Shown here one piece after another: positions 11,928 to 24,735 of a stretch of 64,000 nucleotides of DNA. How positions within the stretch are numbered: the stretch's first letter is position 1; each line of letters opens with the position of its first letter. This stretch comes from Paramacrobiotus richtersi (taxonomy: Eukaryota > Tardigrada > Eutardigrada > Parachela > Macrobiotidae). The DNA lies in NCBI GenBank assembly GCA_034698045.1, contig JAQGAU010000003.1, positions 1 through 64,000 on the forward strand, read 5' to 3'. The position numbers and the translations under genes are program-made. The notes under the pieces were generated by a model. That model saw only the letters and a program-made list of their open reading frames with translations, searched no databases and had not been told where the DNA came from.

Positions 11928-13371
11928 TTAATCCACTGTCGCATTTCCCGTGATACAATGGCCTAGTCGTGCCGCCAATTCTTCGAAGGCATGTTTGGAT
12001 ACGAGCGTATGGATATCGAGTTTCGTGTCATGTGTTTGGTAGATCAAAACTGCATAGCCCAGCACGATTCCGGCCAACTAAAGCAAACAAAACTTCCTGA
12101 TATCAACAAACACAGTTTACGAATGCCACTGGGGTCGTCAATATTCACTTACCGACGGAATAAATTCTCTGTTAATTTGGAAAAACCCTCCTACAGAAAT
12201 GACGTAGTCTTGAATTTTGGTGAAAGTGAGGAAACTGTCGCATCTTGATTGAATTTTGGAGCCGTAGAAATGGTTTCCAGCCAGGAACAGAGACTCCCTC
12301 AAGGAAACGACCTTGAAGATCAAATACTGCGAATAAATTACAGGAAAACATAAACATTATCGTAACAAACAGCCACGATACCACGGATACCTGCTCATTA
12401 CAGGAAATGCACACGCCTAGCTTAATAAACGCGCTGACTATGCTAATGCCGCCAGCGATCCACACAACGGTCCTATCGGCGAGTTCGGTCGTACTGAAAA
12501 CTCTTTGGTCACGGGATGTGAAAAGAAAGCCCAAAACAGCAGCCAGTGCAACCAAATCTTTGATAAAGGTCAAGAGCAGCCATCCAGCAAAACATTCATC
12601 CAGATCGTGAAGAAGAATCTGCTGAACACGATACTGTAGATCCAGGTTATCTAACTCTTCCAAAACAGCATCCTTGTCTTTTTGTGGTTTTGTGTTCAAC
12701 TGGGAAAGTGTGTGCCGCATTGAACGGAATGTGGATCGAATGCCTAGTACGGCATACAAAAGAATGGATTGCGGCACTACTTCACAGCTTGCTGAGCAAC
12801 CTGCGGCCGACATCATAATCACACACTTAACATAAACCGGGACCTTGAATTCCGGTATCCATAGCTCAAATACCGACGCCTCCAAATGCCAATTAAAACC
12901 GACATAACTTCCTACAGTGTATGCATAAATCGAGTAGACGCTCAATGTGAAGCAGACCGTATAAACAACATTCCACACAGACAACAGAACCAGTGTCTTA
13001 ATACTCGAACTGCTTTTCTTACTGAAAAGGAGCGTTTCGTATAGGTTAAGCAATTTCTCTGAATTGGTACTGAAAATAATAAGAATTAATGGAGCTTGAA
13101 GAAAAATGATCATTAAGAACGCCAGCCGGATTAGTGTAAAGAATTCCAGTTTTTCAAGAGCGTTTTTATCAAACACCGCATATGTGTTGTGGCTGATGGC
13201 AAGTTGCACAACAGCTAAACAAAATATAATAGTCGACCACAAAAGTGCTGAAAGATTCCATGTGGGCCGGAGGATTGTCGTTTGATTAGGAAGTTGTGAC
13301 CGTATGTGACGAGGGTACAGGCCAGTAAACTGCAACCAGTAAAACAAGAAGTGATAAGCGCGTCCACCCAT
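11928..13371 (-). CDS. Gustatory-receptor-like chemoreceptor (GRL1)
   Basis: Seven-transmembrane ligand-gated chemoreceptor of the insect Gr/Or superfamily type, 434 aa. Exons: 13371-12391 (327 codons), 12326-12153 and 12077-11928; both introns are phase 0. The start is set by paralogues: MGGRAYHFLFYWLQFTGLYP aligns with the other copies' starts, although an in-frame ATG exists 75 bp upstream. Motifs: ALEKLEFFTLIRLAFLMIIF (TM2-3), SCEVVPQSILLYAVLGIRS, ECFAGWLLLTFIKDLVALAA, CISCNE at the exon 1 end, GGFFQINREFIPS, then LAGIVLGYAVLIYQTHDTK. The last motif sits where insect Grs carry TYhhhhhQF. Most distant of the five copies. Expected in sensory cell membranes; the ligand is unknown. Confidence 0.85.
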
Positions 13372-13449
13372 GTTTATCCCATTTGGTGGGAAAAAGAGCA
13401 TTGAAATAGTGAATTTTATGTGTTCATACTTCGTAGTATAACACAAAGA

Positions 13450-14345
13450 TCCAAATTTATAAAGTTTATCTGATCGATGTGACGTGCGGAAAGAGCCTGG
13501 AACTAAGCTGCATCCGGCATCGTTTACGTGACGTGTTGAGCGAGGAATATTTGAGCAGTCTCAAATGTCTGCAGCCCGGAAATATGCGACATCATTGGTC
13601 TGAATAACAATGGATGTATCTCGTACCAATGCGCATAACAGTTCGCACGCGATACAGTTGTCCACTACATACAAGGGGAAAACCAAGTCAGAATGATTAC
13701 CGGATAAGCAGATTCTGTCAATCGGCAGTAATTACAGCCAGTGACAGTACACACCAACACATCAACGGTAAAGAGGAACGCCTGTTTTATTTTCCAAGTG
13801 AATTCACTTTGCAGGGACATTCTTAGGAGTAGGAGGGTGACCTTCTAGTGTTCTGAGACCGCCCAGACTTATTGGTGCCCACAGGCCTAGGCGTGTGCCA
13901 TTGTTAAGCCACCAACGCCCACAATACCATGATACCATCGTCGGCTTGTACGGTACGCACAGAGTTGCGGATATCCCAACAGACTGCTTTTGTTTATCAG
14001 CAATAAGAAGAGCTCCGATCCTTGTCACGACTGAAAATTGTGTGCGATACTGCCGGGAGGAAACGACCCAGAGTTACGCTGGACTGAGTGTTGCGCGGTA
14101 TTTCTGTAGCAAGTGAAAATTACTACGGGACCAGGGTAAGAAACGAATTTGCAGACAAAGTGAAAAACGCCAGAGTTCTGAGCTTCGAGATTCCATTTCC
14201 CGGGCTAACTTTTGCCGCTGCATTCCACAAGAGATTGAAGGAAAAGTATTCTGTGTTAACGTTTTCGAAATGGAAAAATCAATTTAGAGTTTCATGTTGG
14301 TTGCACTAATGAAACTAGAATTACGTTTGGATTTGTTACATCTTT
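13450..14345. other. Intergenic between GRL1 and GRL2
   Basis: 5' flank of GRL1 and 3' flank of GRL2. Short frames on both strands show no family motif or splice partners. Confidence 0.4.
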
Positions 14346-14352
14346 AAACAGT

Positions 14353-15856
14353 TTAAAACATCTGAGTAACATTTCCCGACATATTCAAGCAGCAGTCTAG
14401 TCGCAGCTGAAAAGCCGTAAGCTCTTGTCTGGAAACCAGCGTCTGCAGATCCACTTTCATATCATGCGTCTGATAAATCAGAATCCCATAACCAAGTACG
14501 ATGCCGACGAGCTAAATAAAGCACAAGAAATACCGTCAATCGACTGTGTCAACATATTTGCGTTCAACAACAAACTTACCGCCGGTACAAACTGTCTATC
14601 GATTCTTGAGAATCCTCCAAGCGTAACTACATAATCTTCGTCTCTGCAGAGTGCAGAAAACGTGTCCAGCTTAGGTTGCAGGTGGGATTGATGGAACTGG
14701 GTTGACACTCGGAAAAGTGTCGTTTTCAGTAATCTAACCTAAACGACAGAATCTAAGGTTTGCTGTTTTGTTTGGGCATCACCTTTATGCATAACTGAAA
14801 AATTTACGCTTTGCTTGTAACTTTATAGTTTATACGATGTTCAAGTATTCATTTTCTTTCGTGCATTTGCTAGACAAACGTTTGCATTACCTCATCGTGG
14901 CACGCAATACAGTGATAGAACTTAACAACCAAGTTGCATATGCTGGCACCACCAACCATCCAGACGATCCATCGATCCACGATCTCCGTCATACTTCGTT
15001 CTCGCAGATCATTGCTGGTGAAGAAATAGGTAAACAGTGCGGCAAAGCAGACTGAATCCTTAATGAAAGTGATTAGCATGAATCCGCTAAATCCTTGACC
15101 AAGGTCATTCAGTTGTAACTGAAGAGTCCGGTACTGCAGTTCCAGAGTGTCCAGCTTGGACAAATCGTTATTTTCCGGGAAACGTTTGCAGTTGAAAATA
15201 GCGCCAACATCATAGCGTATATTATGGATTGCTCGGCGAGTGTTGATCAAAACCGCCAAAAGAACGCTTTGCGGCACGATTTCGCAGCTGCCCGACAAAC
15301 TGGCCGCGGACATCATGACGGCGCAGTGCACAAATCTGGGCGTTTGGAAACTTGGAAAAACTTCAAACAGCGGTACACTTGTCTGCCAGTCAGTTTCCGG
15401 TGGATGTCTGATAACCTCAGTATAGATATAGTAGACACTTAAAGGATAGATTAAAATGTACACGACATTACAAACCAGCAGAATACAATGCGAATGTGTT
15501 TGTTTTGCATGGGCGGTCGAGAGGAGCTTCTCAAAGAACTGCAAGATTCGCTTGGAATTGATGTTAAAGATGTCGATAATGAGAGGTGCCTGAAGGAACA
15601 CAACGATCATAAAGACCATTCGAATCAGAGTGAAAAACTCCAGCTTCTCTAATGCGATAGTCTCTAGTGTGCAGTACGTGAAGAAGGTCCTGGCTAACTG
15701 GACACAAGATAGGCATGACAGAACTACCGGCCACGTGCGGAGAATGTACATCCAGATTTTGCCCGGTATAGATTTCTTATCTTCGGTTCCCAGCAAAGAA
15801 TAAGGCAAGAGTCCCGTTAACTGCATCCAGTGTAATAAGAGCCGGAATATGGACAT
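14353..15856 (-). CDS. Gustatory-receptor-like chemoreceptor (GRL2)
   Basis: 427 aa in three exons: 15856-14891 (322 codons), 14738-14580 and 14511-14353, with the same two phase-0 introns as the neighbours. The chosen start MSIFRLLLHWMQLTGLLPYS aligns with the paralogues; the open frame extends 60 bp further 5'. Motifs: ALEKLEFFTLIRMVFMIVVF, SCEIVPQSVLLAVLINTRR, QGFSGFMLITFIKDSVCFAA, CIACHDE at the exon end, LGGFSRIDRQFVPA and LVGIVLGYGILIYQTHDMK. It sits 0.98 kb upstream of GRL1 in the same orientation. Intermediate in similarity between GRL1 and the GRL3-5 group. Confidence 0.85.
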
Positions 15857-15859
15857 TGT

Positions 15860-16780
15860 TTGGCAGCGCCACAACCTTGGATTCCAGATAGTTTTGAAGA
15901 AAAGAGCTGTGTACACGAAGCAGAAGCTATATGTCTCAGCAGCGCGCAGAATAAATAGGATCTAATAAGGTCGATACTGATGACAGATATGGCTTTATCT
16001 TTAAGGGTTGATGCTGAGATTTCATAACTGCACGCTTATTTGCTGTAATTGCACTGTGAACTGGTGTATTATGTATTGTTTGCTTCCAGTTGTTTATTGT
16101 TTAGCTTGCGTGATGAATTATTCCTACTGTAGCTTAACTGGAAACCAACATGGCTTTGGAATCTGGAACCATGGATCTTGGACTATATTTGGATACTATT
16201 AGTACGAGTACAATTACTGACATGCGTCGCAGATCAGCTGGACATCCTGCACGATTGCCTAATTAATATGCGCTACATAATAATTATTGTGTTCTGTCCA
16301 CGGAGTGGAGATACAGCACACCAACTGCAAAACGTCACATGCGTCATGTGATTTGTGTTAATGAAGTTAAGAGTCCTATTCTGCACAAAGAAAGGTGGAA
16401 ATAATTCCAAACACATGTGATGCAAAGCAGAACTTTTATAAAACCGGTTGCAGACTAAATCAGAAGCATGGCAGAGACTGATTTTAAACATTTCGTCTAC
16501 GGATCGTAGACAGACCTCTTCTCGCTTGTTCGCAGTTTTCCTCATACCAGTTTGTTAAAAATCGGCGTTTGGCATTTTCTTTTGCGGCGCAGCCGATGCA
16601 GCTTGGTAGAAAGAATGAATGTTGTATACACAGTAACAATGTACGCTGATAAAGCAATTTAATGTGGCCTTAATTAAATGGGAATGACATCGGTTGACGT
16701 ATAATCCTAATTGCCGTTCAGCTGGAACGAATATACACAGGAACATGCGCAATGTCACCAGCTGTTCTTCAGACTGCAAC
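15860..16780. other. Intergenic between GRL2 and GRL3
   Basis: No supported gene. The short frames at 16273-16545 and 16555-16854 have no partner exons. The foldback element at 16783 lies at its right end. Confidence 0.4.
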
Positions 16781-16782
16781 AT

Positions 16783-16896
16783 CAATACAGGGTTACGCGG
16801 CCAAGTTGGAGCACATGTTGGAGAAGTAAAACAAATTTGATCGGTTAATAACAATTTTCGAAGTTGTCGTCAACTTGGCCGCGCACCCCTGTATTG
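16783..16896. mobile_element. Short foldback (MITE-like) element
   Basis: A 114-bp inverted repeat. The left arm CAATACAGGGTTACGCGGCC continues AAGTTG. The right arm is its near-perfect mirror, CAACTTGGCCGCGCACCCCT then GTATTG. The loop of about 60 bp is AT-rich. No clear target duplication. It lies just 3' of GRL3's stop codon. Confidence 0.65.
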
Positions 16897-16943
16897 TGCA
16901 AAAAGCACGCAAAGTGTTGAAAAAGAGAAAGCAAATGTGGCGT

Positions 16944-18543
16944 TTATCTGTATGCGCTATAATTCTGCACGACTTGATCGTCTACAGTCACGTTTCCCGA
17001 TAGACAGTGTCCCAGTCGCGACGTAAAAGATGTGAAAGCTGCTTTGGAGACAAGCGTCTGGATATCAACTTTCGTGTCATGGGTTTGGTAGATCAGAATC
17101 CCATATCCCAAAATGATGCCGGCAACCTAATGCAAATACTCAACTAAGTGGCTGCGTGACCAAGGTAGATCGGATCAACTTGTAACATACCGCTGGCACG
17201 AAATCCCTGTTGATTTTGAGGAACCCTCCAATTGATATGGTGTAATCCAACTCGTTGCAAAGTAAACGCGCCGTATCAAATTTTGCCCGCAGCGACGTGC
17301 GATAAAAATGTGTCCCGGCACGGAGAAGAGTCACTTTCAGCGATTCGACCTTTAAATGCCAAAATAGTTGTTCAAACAGAAGTAATAATTGCGCTTGCAC
17401 GTGACTTGATGCTAGTAGCTAATAAGCATAGTACTGTAATTAAAATGTTTTCTTGTTCTCATAACCTAGTTCCGGCTCAAAAACTTAATGAGCTTTACAG
17501 CATTTCACTGTAGTCAACGAAACGAAACGAAACGAAATTAATTTTTAGTGAGGTACCTCATCATGACACGAGATACAGACGTAAAACTTGATCAGTGAAT
17601 TGATGATGCTGACACCACCAATCACTAAGATCGCTGTGTGGTCAGCGGCTTCGGTTCCGATACTTTTCTTGAAATCTCCCTGTGTGAGGGCCTGACCTAA
17701 CAGTGCTGCAAAGCAGACTATGTCTTTCAGGAAAGTAATCAGCATCCAACCGGAAAAAGCATGATCAATATCGATGATAATGGATTGCGTAGTACGGTAC
17801 TCCAGCAGCACTTCGTCTAATATAGAACTGGCGATTTCAGCTTCTTTGAGTGTTTTATGTGTAAGCTGATTAATCCTCTTGCGCATTGTACGGAATGTCA
17901 TCTGAATATGTGTTAGCGCAGATAGCAGCAGACTCTGCGGGGCAATTTCGGAACTTGCTGATATTCCACCAGCTAGCATCATGACCACACACTGCGCGTA
18001 CATCGGAAATTGTAAACTGGGTAAAGGGTCAAACAAGGGTGAACTAAGGAACCAAGTGAATCCCGGAACTTTCGTTGTAAGCGTGACATATGTGCCACAA
18101 ATACCCATTTGGAAACTCAGTATGTATATCAGATTCCAGAGATAGAGACAGTGGAAACGAGATTTTTTGCCATAACTGTCGGGTAGCTCCTCTGTGGCTT
18201 TACCACTTGGAACCAGAAAGATGTCGTGAATTCGCTGTATGCGTCTTGCATTCATGTTAAGAACAAGAATGATTAACAATGGTTCCAGAAACAAAAAGAT
18301 CATGAAGTACATCCTTATCATGACGAAGAATTCAAACTTCTCCAGTGCTGCTTTATCAAAATTCGCATAGGTTAAGAATGTTTTTAGCAGCTGCATCGTC
18401 AGAAGACTACAAAGAAGAAGAGTCCAAAGAACAAGCACCAGGCACCGAGTCTTTTTAACACTTTCTACAGGCAACGAAAGTATTTTGTAGGGATATAAAC
18501 CGCACAACTGCATCCAGCGAAACATGTGCTTGCAAACTCGCAT
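16944..18543 (-). CDS. Gustatory-receptor-like chemoreceptor (GRL3)
   Basis: 442 aa, exons 18543-17557 (329 codons), 17349-17191 and 17126-16944, both introns phase 0. Starts MRVCKHMFRWMQLCGLYPYK. Motifs: ALEKFEFFVMIRMYFMIFLF, EIAPQSLLLSALTHIQMTFR, HAFSGWMLITFLKDIVCFAA, CISCHDE, IGGFLKINRDFVPA and VAGIILGYGILIYQTHDTK. The C-terminal tail is longer than in the others, ending VVQNYSAYR. GRL3, GRL4 and GRL5 are clearly recent duplicates: even their introns and 5' flanks align by eye. Confidence 0.87.
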
Positions 18544-18799
18544 TTTGATACTTGGAGACGAGATGGTAGCCGGAAGATAATAAACCTCAAAAAAAAGGGA
18601 ATCTCGGTAGACAATCGCAGATCTTTTGAATGGCGAACGTACTCAGGTGTGAACTGTCGAGAAGTTTGTGCTTAAATTTTGTATCTAAAAAGCGTAAGCA
18701 CCATTATAACGTCCTATGTACTGTATGCGCCAGTACTGACTTTCTAATGTGTGGCACATCTGTCCACAAAGACACGAACAACTCGACTTTGGAAAACGG

Positions 18800-18872
18800 T
18801 CGCATTATGCATGCTTCACAGTTTCGATATCAGTCCACGAAGGCAGACTCCCATCGGCCCAATGGAATATCA
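18800..18872. promoter_or_regulatory. Conserved upstream block of GRL3
   Basis: A block about 260 bp upstream of the GRL3 start (ATTATGCATGCTTCACAGTT then TCGATATCAGTCC...CCCATC). It recurs at the same distance upstream of GRL4 (22560) and GRL5 (26951), and beside two receptor remnants (31855, 40300). Conservation beyond the surrounding flank suggests a promoter or enhancer, but it may only reflect recent duplication. Confidence 0.4.
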
Positions 18873-18879
18873 TGCTAAC

Positions 18880-19930
18880 TGCAAATACTAACTATAAGGA
18901 TAGAGTTTCTTCAACGGAAAAGTAATCCTACAGTGCCGGTATAAAGCTGTGTCCTATTCGTGCATTAAATCCACTGAAACAAGTACGCATCAGGTTACTG
19001 GTACACTTCACATGCATTTTATCGTGTGTTTTGATTTTACAGCTCACAGTATCACAACTTGATTATTTGAGCAAACAGTCGTGCTTCAAGAGCACGTAGC
19101 CGTGACATGGACATGAAAGTATCCTTTTACAGTAAGTTTTTGTTGATAAGTGATGCAGTCGTTGCAGTATTGTTACATGGGTGTTTTAACAAATAACGCT
19201 GAACCTAGCTCACGAATCCCGACGTCCACCAGCCGAACTAGCTTTTTGTTTCATGAGCAAGAAATGACCGAGGCCAGATGACGAATGCACGTTTATCCGA
19301 ACTGACAAAATTTAGCCGAACAAATTCGACAAAATCAGTCGCGATAAGTCGAAACCGCGAAGTTCCATGGAACATGCGCCAAACGCTTTAAAGTTGGTTG
19401 AATACGTTTTCGAACTCTAGCGCGCAGAAAACGTTTTCCAAGCTGGATTCGGTTTGAAGTTAGAGACGTGCACAGTTCAGAGAGCGGAATAACACTCACC
19501 GCTCAAGTTCTCAAAACCGCAGAAAGACTGTGTTTGTGTTTCCACGACCAAGCAACAAGAAAGCTTTCCGTGATGTACGGGCAATCCAGCTTAAGCCCGC
19601 ACGTGCAAATTTTGTTCTTTCGATTGTTGCAACAGACACATTTAAGAGCGGACCAGTGTATATACGAAGAGAGTACCAAATGCACTAACTCTGCAGCAAT
19701 TAATTGACGTTTTTCAAAGTAGTGGATAATGATATAAAAGAAGCGGCGCAATAAACGCTTAAAGCGAAAATGAAGCCGGAAAGGATCCATGCTCTCCATC
19801 TGGAACTTCGTGGTTAATGCCGCACTGTCTTCCACATCCGTCAGGATTATCCAAATCTTCTGAACTGCTATTAATTTAATAGATGGTATATGTCAACAAA
19901 ATCCGGCAAAAATGTCGCGAATACACAAAC
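18880..19930. other. Duplicated intergenic segment upstream of GRL3
   Basis: No gene supported. Parts at 19195-19340, 19440-19540 and 19575-19630 align with 22950-23100, 23190-23290 and 23755-23825 upstream of GRL4. At 19618-19626 (CGATTGTTG) this copy shows the empty site for the transposon found at 23826. Confidence 0.55.
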
Positions 19931-20290
19931 ACAAGAGATGCTTACCGTCCCCTTTCGGTCATGTTTAAACGGGTGGTTGCTTTGTAGCGGCTGACTCCAC
20001 ACATCTCCGACTGTGTCCGCTGTTCAGAATTAACAAATTTACATGGATTGTCTAACCTCAAAAATACCGTCTGAAAAAATCTGACCCATGAAAATCTGCT
20101 TGATACGAGTGCAGTACTTTTAACTTACTACTTGTTTCAATGGGAACCGTGCTGTTCTTGTTGAGGATCTTGCTCTCAGCTTTTCCCAGAATACCTTGCA
20201 TGCCATTGTTGTTTAGCGATCCTTTGTTGACGTCCCATTTTACTTGGTGATCATGCACATTGTAACGATGGCGGAAGAGATTTGCTACTA
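19930..20290 (-). pseudogene. Divergent copy of the small secreted-protein family (SSP4), partial
   Basis: Two exons of the family described at 33100-42323 can be seen. One (about 20280-20126) reads VHDHQVKWDVNKGSLNNNG and ILGKAESKILNKNSTVPIET, and ends in a phase-1 GTAAGT donor. It parallels TQDIQAKIDNESQEKRNSTE of copy SSP3. The next (about 20038-19943) reads DNPCKFVNSEQRTQSEMCGV, parallel to DDPIKFVVSEQRMLAALC of SSP2. No signal-peptide exon is found upstream, so this is a fragment, or its first exon has changed beyond recognition. It lies between GRL3 and GRL4, which links this gene family to the receptor cluster. Confidence 0.5.
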
Positions 20291-20880
20291 CTAACGTTTC
20301 ATCAGCTCGAGTTCTTGCGCGTGTGAAAACAGCTGTAGATAAGGTTTAGTAAGATTTATAATTGATAAGAAATGTAACTGGCTCGAGAAACGCCACCGAA
20401 GAGCAGTAGTACAGTAAGTTGGAACTACGAGCACACTACCACCACGCTACAGACACTATGGTACTCTACTACTACATATATTAATTTTATGTATAAGCTT
20501 TGCTGTCAATTGTGCTACGAAAACCGTAAGGGAGAACTTCCGTACATTTACGACGCACAAGTACCGAAAAGATGCAGTCCATCAACTATATCGTCCTTGT
20601 AAGCATTTTGCCCAAAGTCAGTTAAGCGGATATCAAGATTGAATCCAATATTACAGGGGCTTCATTGCCCTTATTGTTAATGTTGTTAACGTTGATTGTT
20701 GGCATTTGTTGTTGTAATGAACCATGACCAAGTACCAACCGTGAATGTGATTATCAATTATGATAACGAAGACAAAACAAACCAAAACCAAAACAAACAG
20801 CTTTCGTTGCGGCCGTTCATAGTGTTCGAAAAGTCTACAGGTTGCCGAAGTTCAGAAACTAAACAATTAACCCGCTATAT

Positions 20881-22314
20881 CTATACGTCTTCATCCATTG
20901 TATAATTTTCCGATAGACAATGTCCCAGTCGTGAGGCAAATGCCAAAAACGCTGTTTTGGAGACAAGCGTCTGGATATCAACTTTCGTGTCATGGGTTTG
21001 ATAGATCAAGACTCCATATCCCAGAACGATCCCGGCAACCTAATGTGAGTACTCCGTTACATGTTGAGGGCTGCATTATATGAAACTATGCACATACCGC
21101 TGGCACGAAATCCCTGTTGATTTTGAGAAACCCTCCAATGGATATACTGTAATCCAAGTCGTTACAAAGTGAACGAGCTGTATCAAATTTTTCCCGCAGC
21201 GACGTGCGATAAAAATGTGTTCCGGCACGAAGGAGGCTCACTTTCAACGATTCAACCTACAGAAAAGAGACAAAATAAAACAACCGATAAGAAGTAAAAC
21301 AACATTCCTTTGATGTACCTCATCATGGCACGTGATGCAGACATAAAACTTGATGAGTGCATTGCTAATGCTGACACTACCAATGACCAATATCACCGCT
21401 TGGTCAGCTGCTTCGGTTCCAGTAGCTTTTTTTGAATCCCCAGTTAGGCCAAAGCCTAATAACGCTGCAAAGCAAATGATGTCTTTCATGAAACAAATCA
21501 GCATTAAACCGGAGAAAGCATTATCAATATCGATGATCATGGATTGCATAGCGCGGTACTCCAGCATCACTTCATCTAGTGTAGAATCGATCTTGTCGGC
21601 TTCCTCGACTGATTTTTGTGTAAGCTGACGAATCTCGTTGCGCATTTGACGGATCCTCGTCTGTACATTCGTTAGCGCCGATAACAGCAGACTCTGTGGG
21701 ACGATCTCACAGCTTGCCGACAGTCCAGTATTTAACATCAAGAACATACACTGGATGTAAAGAGGAAATTCCAAACTCGGCAAAGGGTCGAATAAGCGTG
21801 AGCTGGAAAACCAAGTTAGACCTGGAATTTTTGTGGAAATCGTGAGATATATACGATAACTGCCCATCATAAAACTCAGTATGTATACCAGATTCCAGAG
21901 AAGCAAGACACACTGGAAACGGGATTTGATGGAATAACTGACAGGTAGCTTATCAGCCTTATCTGTCACTTTATCCCTTGGAACAAGAAAGATGTTGTGA
22001 ATTCGTAGCATGCATCTTGCGTTCACGTTGAATACGCTAATGATTAGCAATGGTTCCAGAAACAAGAAGATCATAAAGCACATCCTTATCAGGACGAAGA
22101 ATTCTAGTTTTTCCAGGGCTGCTTTATCAAAAAGCATATACGTTAAGAATGCTTTCAACAGCTGCATCGTCAAAAGACTACAAAGGAAAAGAGTCCAAAG
22201 GACAAGGGGCGGGTACCGAGTAACTCTATCACTTGGCGCTGGCGACGAATGTATCTTATAGGGATATAGACCGTACAACTGCATCCAGCGAAACATGTGC
22301 TTCCAAACTTGCAT
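20881..22314 (-). CDS. Gustatory-receptor-like chemoreceptor (GRL4)
   Basis: 437 aa from the start shared with GRL3 (MQVWKHMFRWMQLYGLYPYK); an in-frame ATG lies 36 bp further 5'. Exons 22314-21319 (332 codons), 21256-21098 and 21039-20881, both introns phase 0. Motifs: ALEKLEFFVLIRMCFMIFLF, SCEIVPQSLLLSALTNVQTR, NAFSGLMLICFMKDIICFAA, CITCHDE, IGGFLKINRDFVPA and VAGIVLGYGVLIYQTHDTK. Very close to GRL3 and GRL5 throughout. Confidence 0.87.
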
Positions 22315-22559
22315 TTTGATACTTTTGAACGATACGCAATCCGGAAGCAAATAAGCCTAAGAAAGAAAGGGGTTGATAAACAAGCGAACATATACAGATG
22401 TGAACTAGCTGTCGAGCTGAAATTATTGCTTCAGTTCTATGTTTCAAAAGCATACGTGCGTGCCACCATACTGTATCTATGCGCTACTAGTACATGGGAG
22501 TTCAAACGTTCAGCACCTGTCCGCGTAGATGCCAACATTTGAAAATTGGATAAAGGTCA

Positions 22560-22632
22560 CATTATGCATGCTTGACAGTTTCGATATCAGGTCTACAAAG
22601 GCAAACTCCCATGGACACATTGGAACGCCATG
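22560..22632. promoter_or_regulatory. Conserved upstream block of GRL4
   Basis: Same block as at 18800 (ATTATGCATGCTTGACAGTT then TCGATATCAGG...CTCCCATGG), about 246 bp upstream of the GRL4 start. Confidence 0.4.
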
Positions 22633-22639
22633 CCAAGGT

Positions 22640-23816
22640 GGCAACTGTAAGGCCAGTTATACAGAGTACGGGTTCAGTTTCTGTAATGGAGAAGTGATCG
22701 ATCCCAGCAATGTATGTAAGCACAGTGATGGTAGTATCCCATTCATGCACGAAGTTCTCTGGAACCAGTACATATCCCGGTACTGGTATCCATTACATCT
22801 ATCGTACCTTGTATTCCTAATATGACTGCGGCGGTTTAATTGTTTCTGCTTCAAAAGCGCATAAGGAAGATTTAAACAAAACTCAATAAGATACATATCC
22901 ATAAGTGATCTGATGTTTACAATGTCGTTATCAAAATATTTTAACGAATTCACTGAACCTAGCTCACAGACTCCGATCGCAACCCCCCGAACTACGTTTA
23001 CGATCCCATTAAGCCGGAAATAACCGGAATAAGATGAGAACAGCACGTTTATTCGAACCGACGAAGTTTGTTCGGGTTCGACCAAACCGGTCTGCGGTTG
23101 GTCGAACTTTTGGACATTATTCCTGACTCTTGGGGTTCGGCTCGGTTTTTCATACTCCAGTATGCACGAACCTTGTCACAATAGTGGGTGGCTACCGGTT
23201 TAGAATTCAGAAGGATTCTTAATTCAGACGGCAGAATAAGTATCATCGTTCAAGTTTTCAAAACCGCGAAATATCGCGAAAAGGTTGCGTTCTCTTACCA
23301 TGACTTCCAAGGGACGAGATCGAGTTGTAAAATTCGGATCTGTTTCATTTACTTTGAATACTTCATTTGCATTAGGATGATATTCTAAAAATATTTCAGT
23401 TTATATAGTGCACTAGAGATCGTGCAGACTGGGGAAAAAAGAAAAGCAAGGGAAAGCCGAAACTGCAAGAACCATTGCGCTGCATAAACTACAGCGCCGG
23501 TTTTACCGTCGTTATCTTACTGTTGCTATCTATTAAACTGCAAAGTTGGAACTGGTGCCAGGGAGTTGTAATGGTAGCATAATTCCTTATAATTAACTCC
23601 CTTGTATTGCCCAGTCTCCTCAAACGCTCTGTTGTCTTGAACTATATTTTCAAGTTGGCTTCTTAAAGAGTGCTAAATACTCAACAAACAAACGCAGCCG
23701 AATTTGGCGGCTCGATCCCTTCCATTATGGGCAGCACAAAGGCTTTTGTTTTGAAAGGGGATTCAGCATAAGCCCACACTTGCAGGTCTCAAGTACCTAA
23801 TCAAATCTTCTTTTCG
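22640..23816. other. Intergenic upstream of GRL4, duplicate of 18.9-19.6 kb
   Basis: No supported gene. Several stretches align with the region upstream of GRL3 (GAACCTAGCTCAC at 22955, CAAGTTTTCAAAACCGCG at 23250, CAGCATAAGCCCACACTTGC at 23766). Confidence 0.5.
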
Positions 23817-23825
23817 CGATTGTTA

Positions 23826-24735
23826 GGCTATATATGTACCTCATCAGTCAGCATAGCTGGTCAGCACTCATTACTCAGCAGTCAGCAACGGAGGTCAGCA
23901 CTCATCAACTAAAGGTCAGCACTCATCAACTGTTGGTCCATGCTCATTAGCGAGGGCCACTATACTCATAGCTAATGGTCAGGGACCACCCCTGTTCAAT
24001 TGGTGCAGCGGCAAAAAGTCTGCTTATGTCCATACTGCCTTGAAATCACCAGCGTCTGTCGTCTGATCATTGCAATCGGACAGCGATCACTACAGCCGAC
24101 CTGTACCTATTTTGAAACATGGCACTCCCTAATGTTAAAATTATGATACGTCCCGCACGACACCACTGGGAAGGAACCAGCAGTAGTAATGCAACAACGG
24201 TACTTACATCGCTTATTAAGTTGACGTGCATATATTTTTTTATATTAACAAATTCAGGTTCATTTAGCTGTTAAGAATGGCTCTTGACAATAACCTAACC
24301 TAGCGATTCTCCCGGCCATAGTGTTAACAAGTATCACTGTTTACCTACACGATATTTTGTGTTACGAGGTTCTCAAGTCACGAGCGCCTGTCAGGATGAG
24401 ATGGACGCAGCACAATAGAGAACCAGAAAATATTGTCAGCAGAGCCACAGACTGATCGATAAACAGTGAACAACGTTGGTTCAGCAATTTACAAACTTAC
24501 TAATAATGATGAATGAACGTTGGTTGATCGCGAGCGGTTATTCAAGGGAAGTATGGACATTATCAGTCTTCACCGCTTCGACCATTGAACAGAAATGGAT
24601 TCTGACTATTAGTGATCAGTACTAGCTATCCTTAGTGAGCATTGGCCGTCATTGATGAGTGCTGACCCTAAGTTGATAAGTGCTGACCACCATTGCTGAG
24701 TAATGAGTGCTGACTGATGAGGTACATATATAGCC
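23826..24735. mobile_element. Non-autonomous Mutator-like element with 9-bp target duplication
   Basis: A 910-bp element with long terminal inverted repeats starting GGCTATATATGTACCTCATC. The last bases are the mirror, ending GGTACATATATAGCC. It is flanked on both sides by CGATTGTTA (23817-23825 and 24736-24744), a 9-bp target duplication. The arms carry internal direct repeats of GGTCAGCACTCATCAACT and its mirror. The centre has no coding capacity. Long inverted repeats with a 9-bp duplication fit Mutator-like (MULE) derivatives. The paralogous locus at 19618 has the unfilled site with a single CGATTGTTG. Confidence 0.85.

Noticed and set aside
13804-14028. Minus-strand frame that resembles a transposase piece
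   Set aside because: No catalytic residues, no inverted repeats around it and too short to judge.
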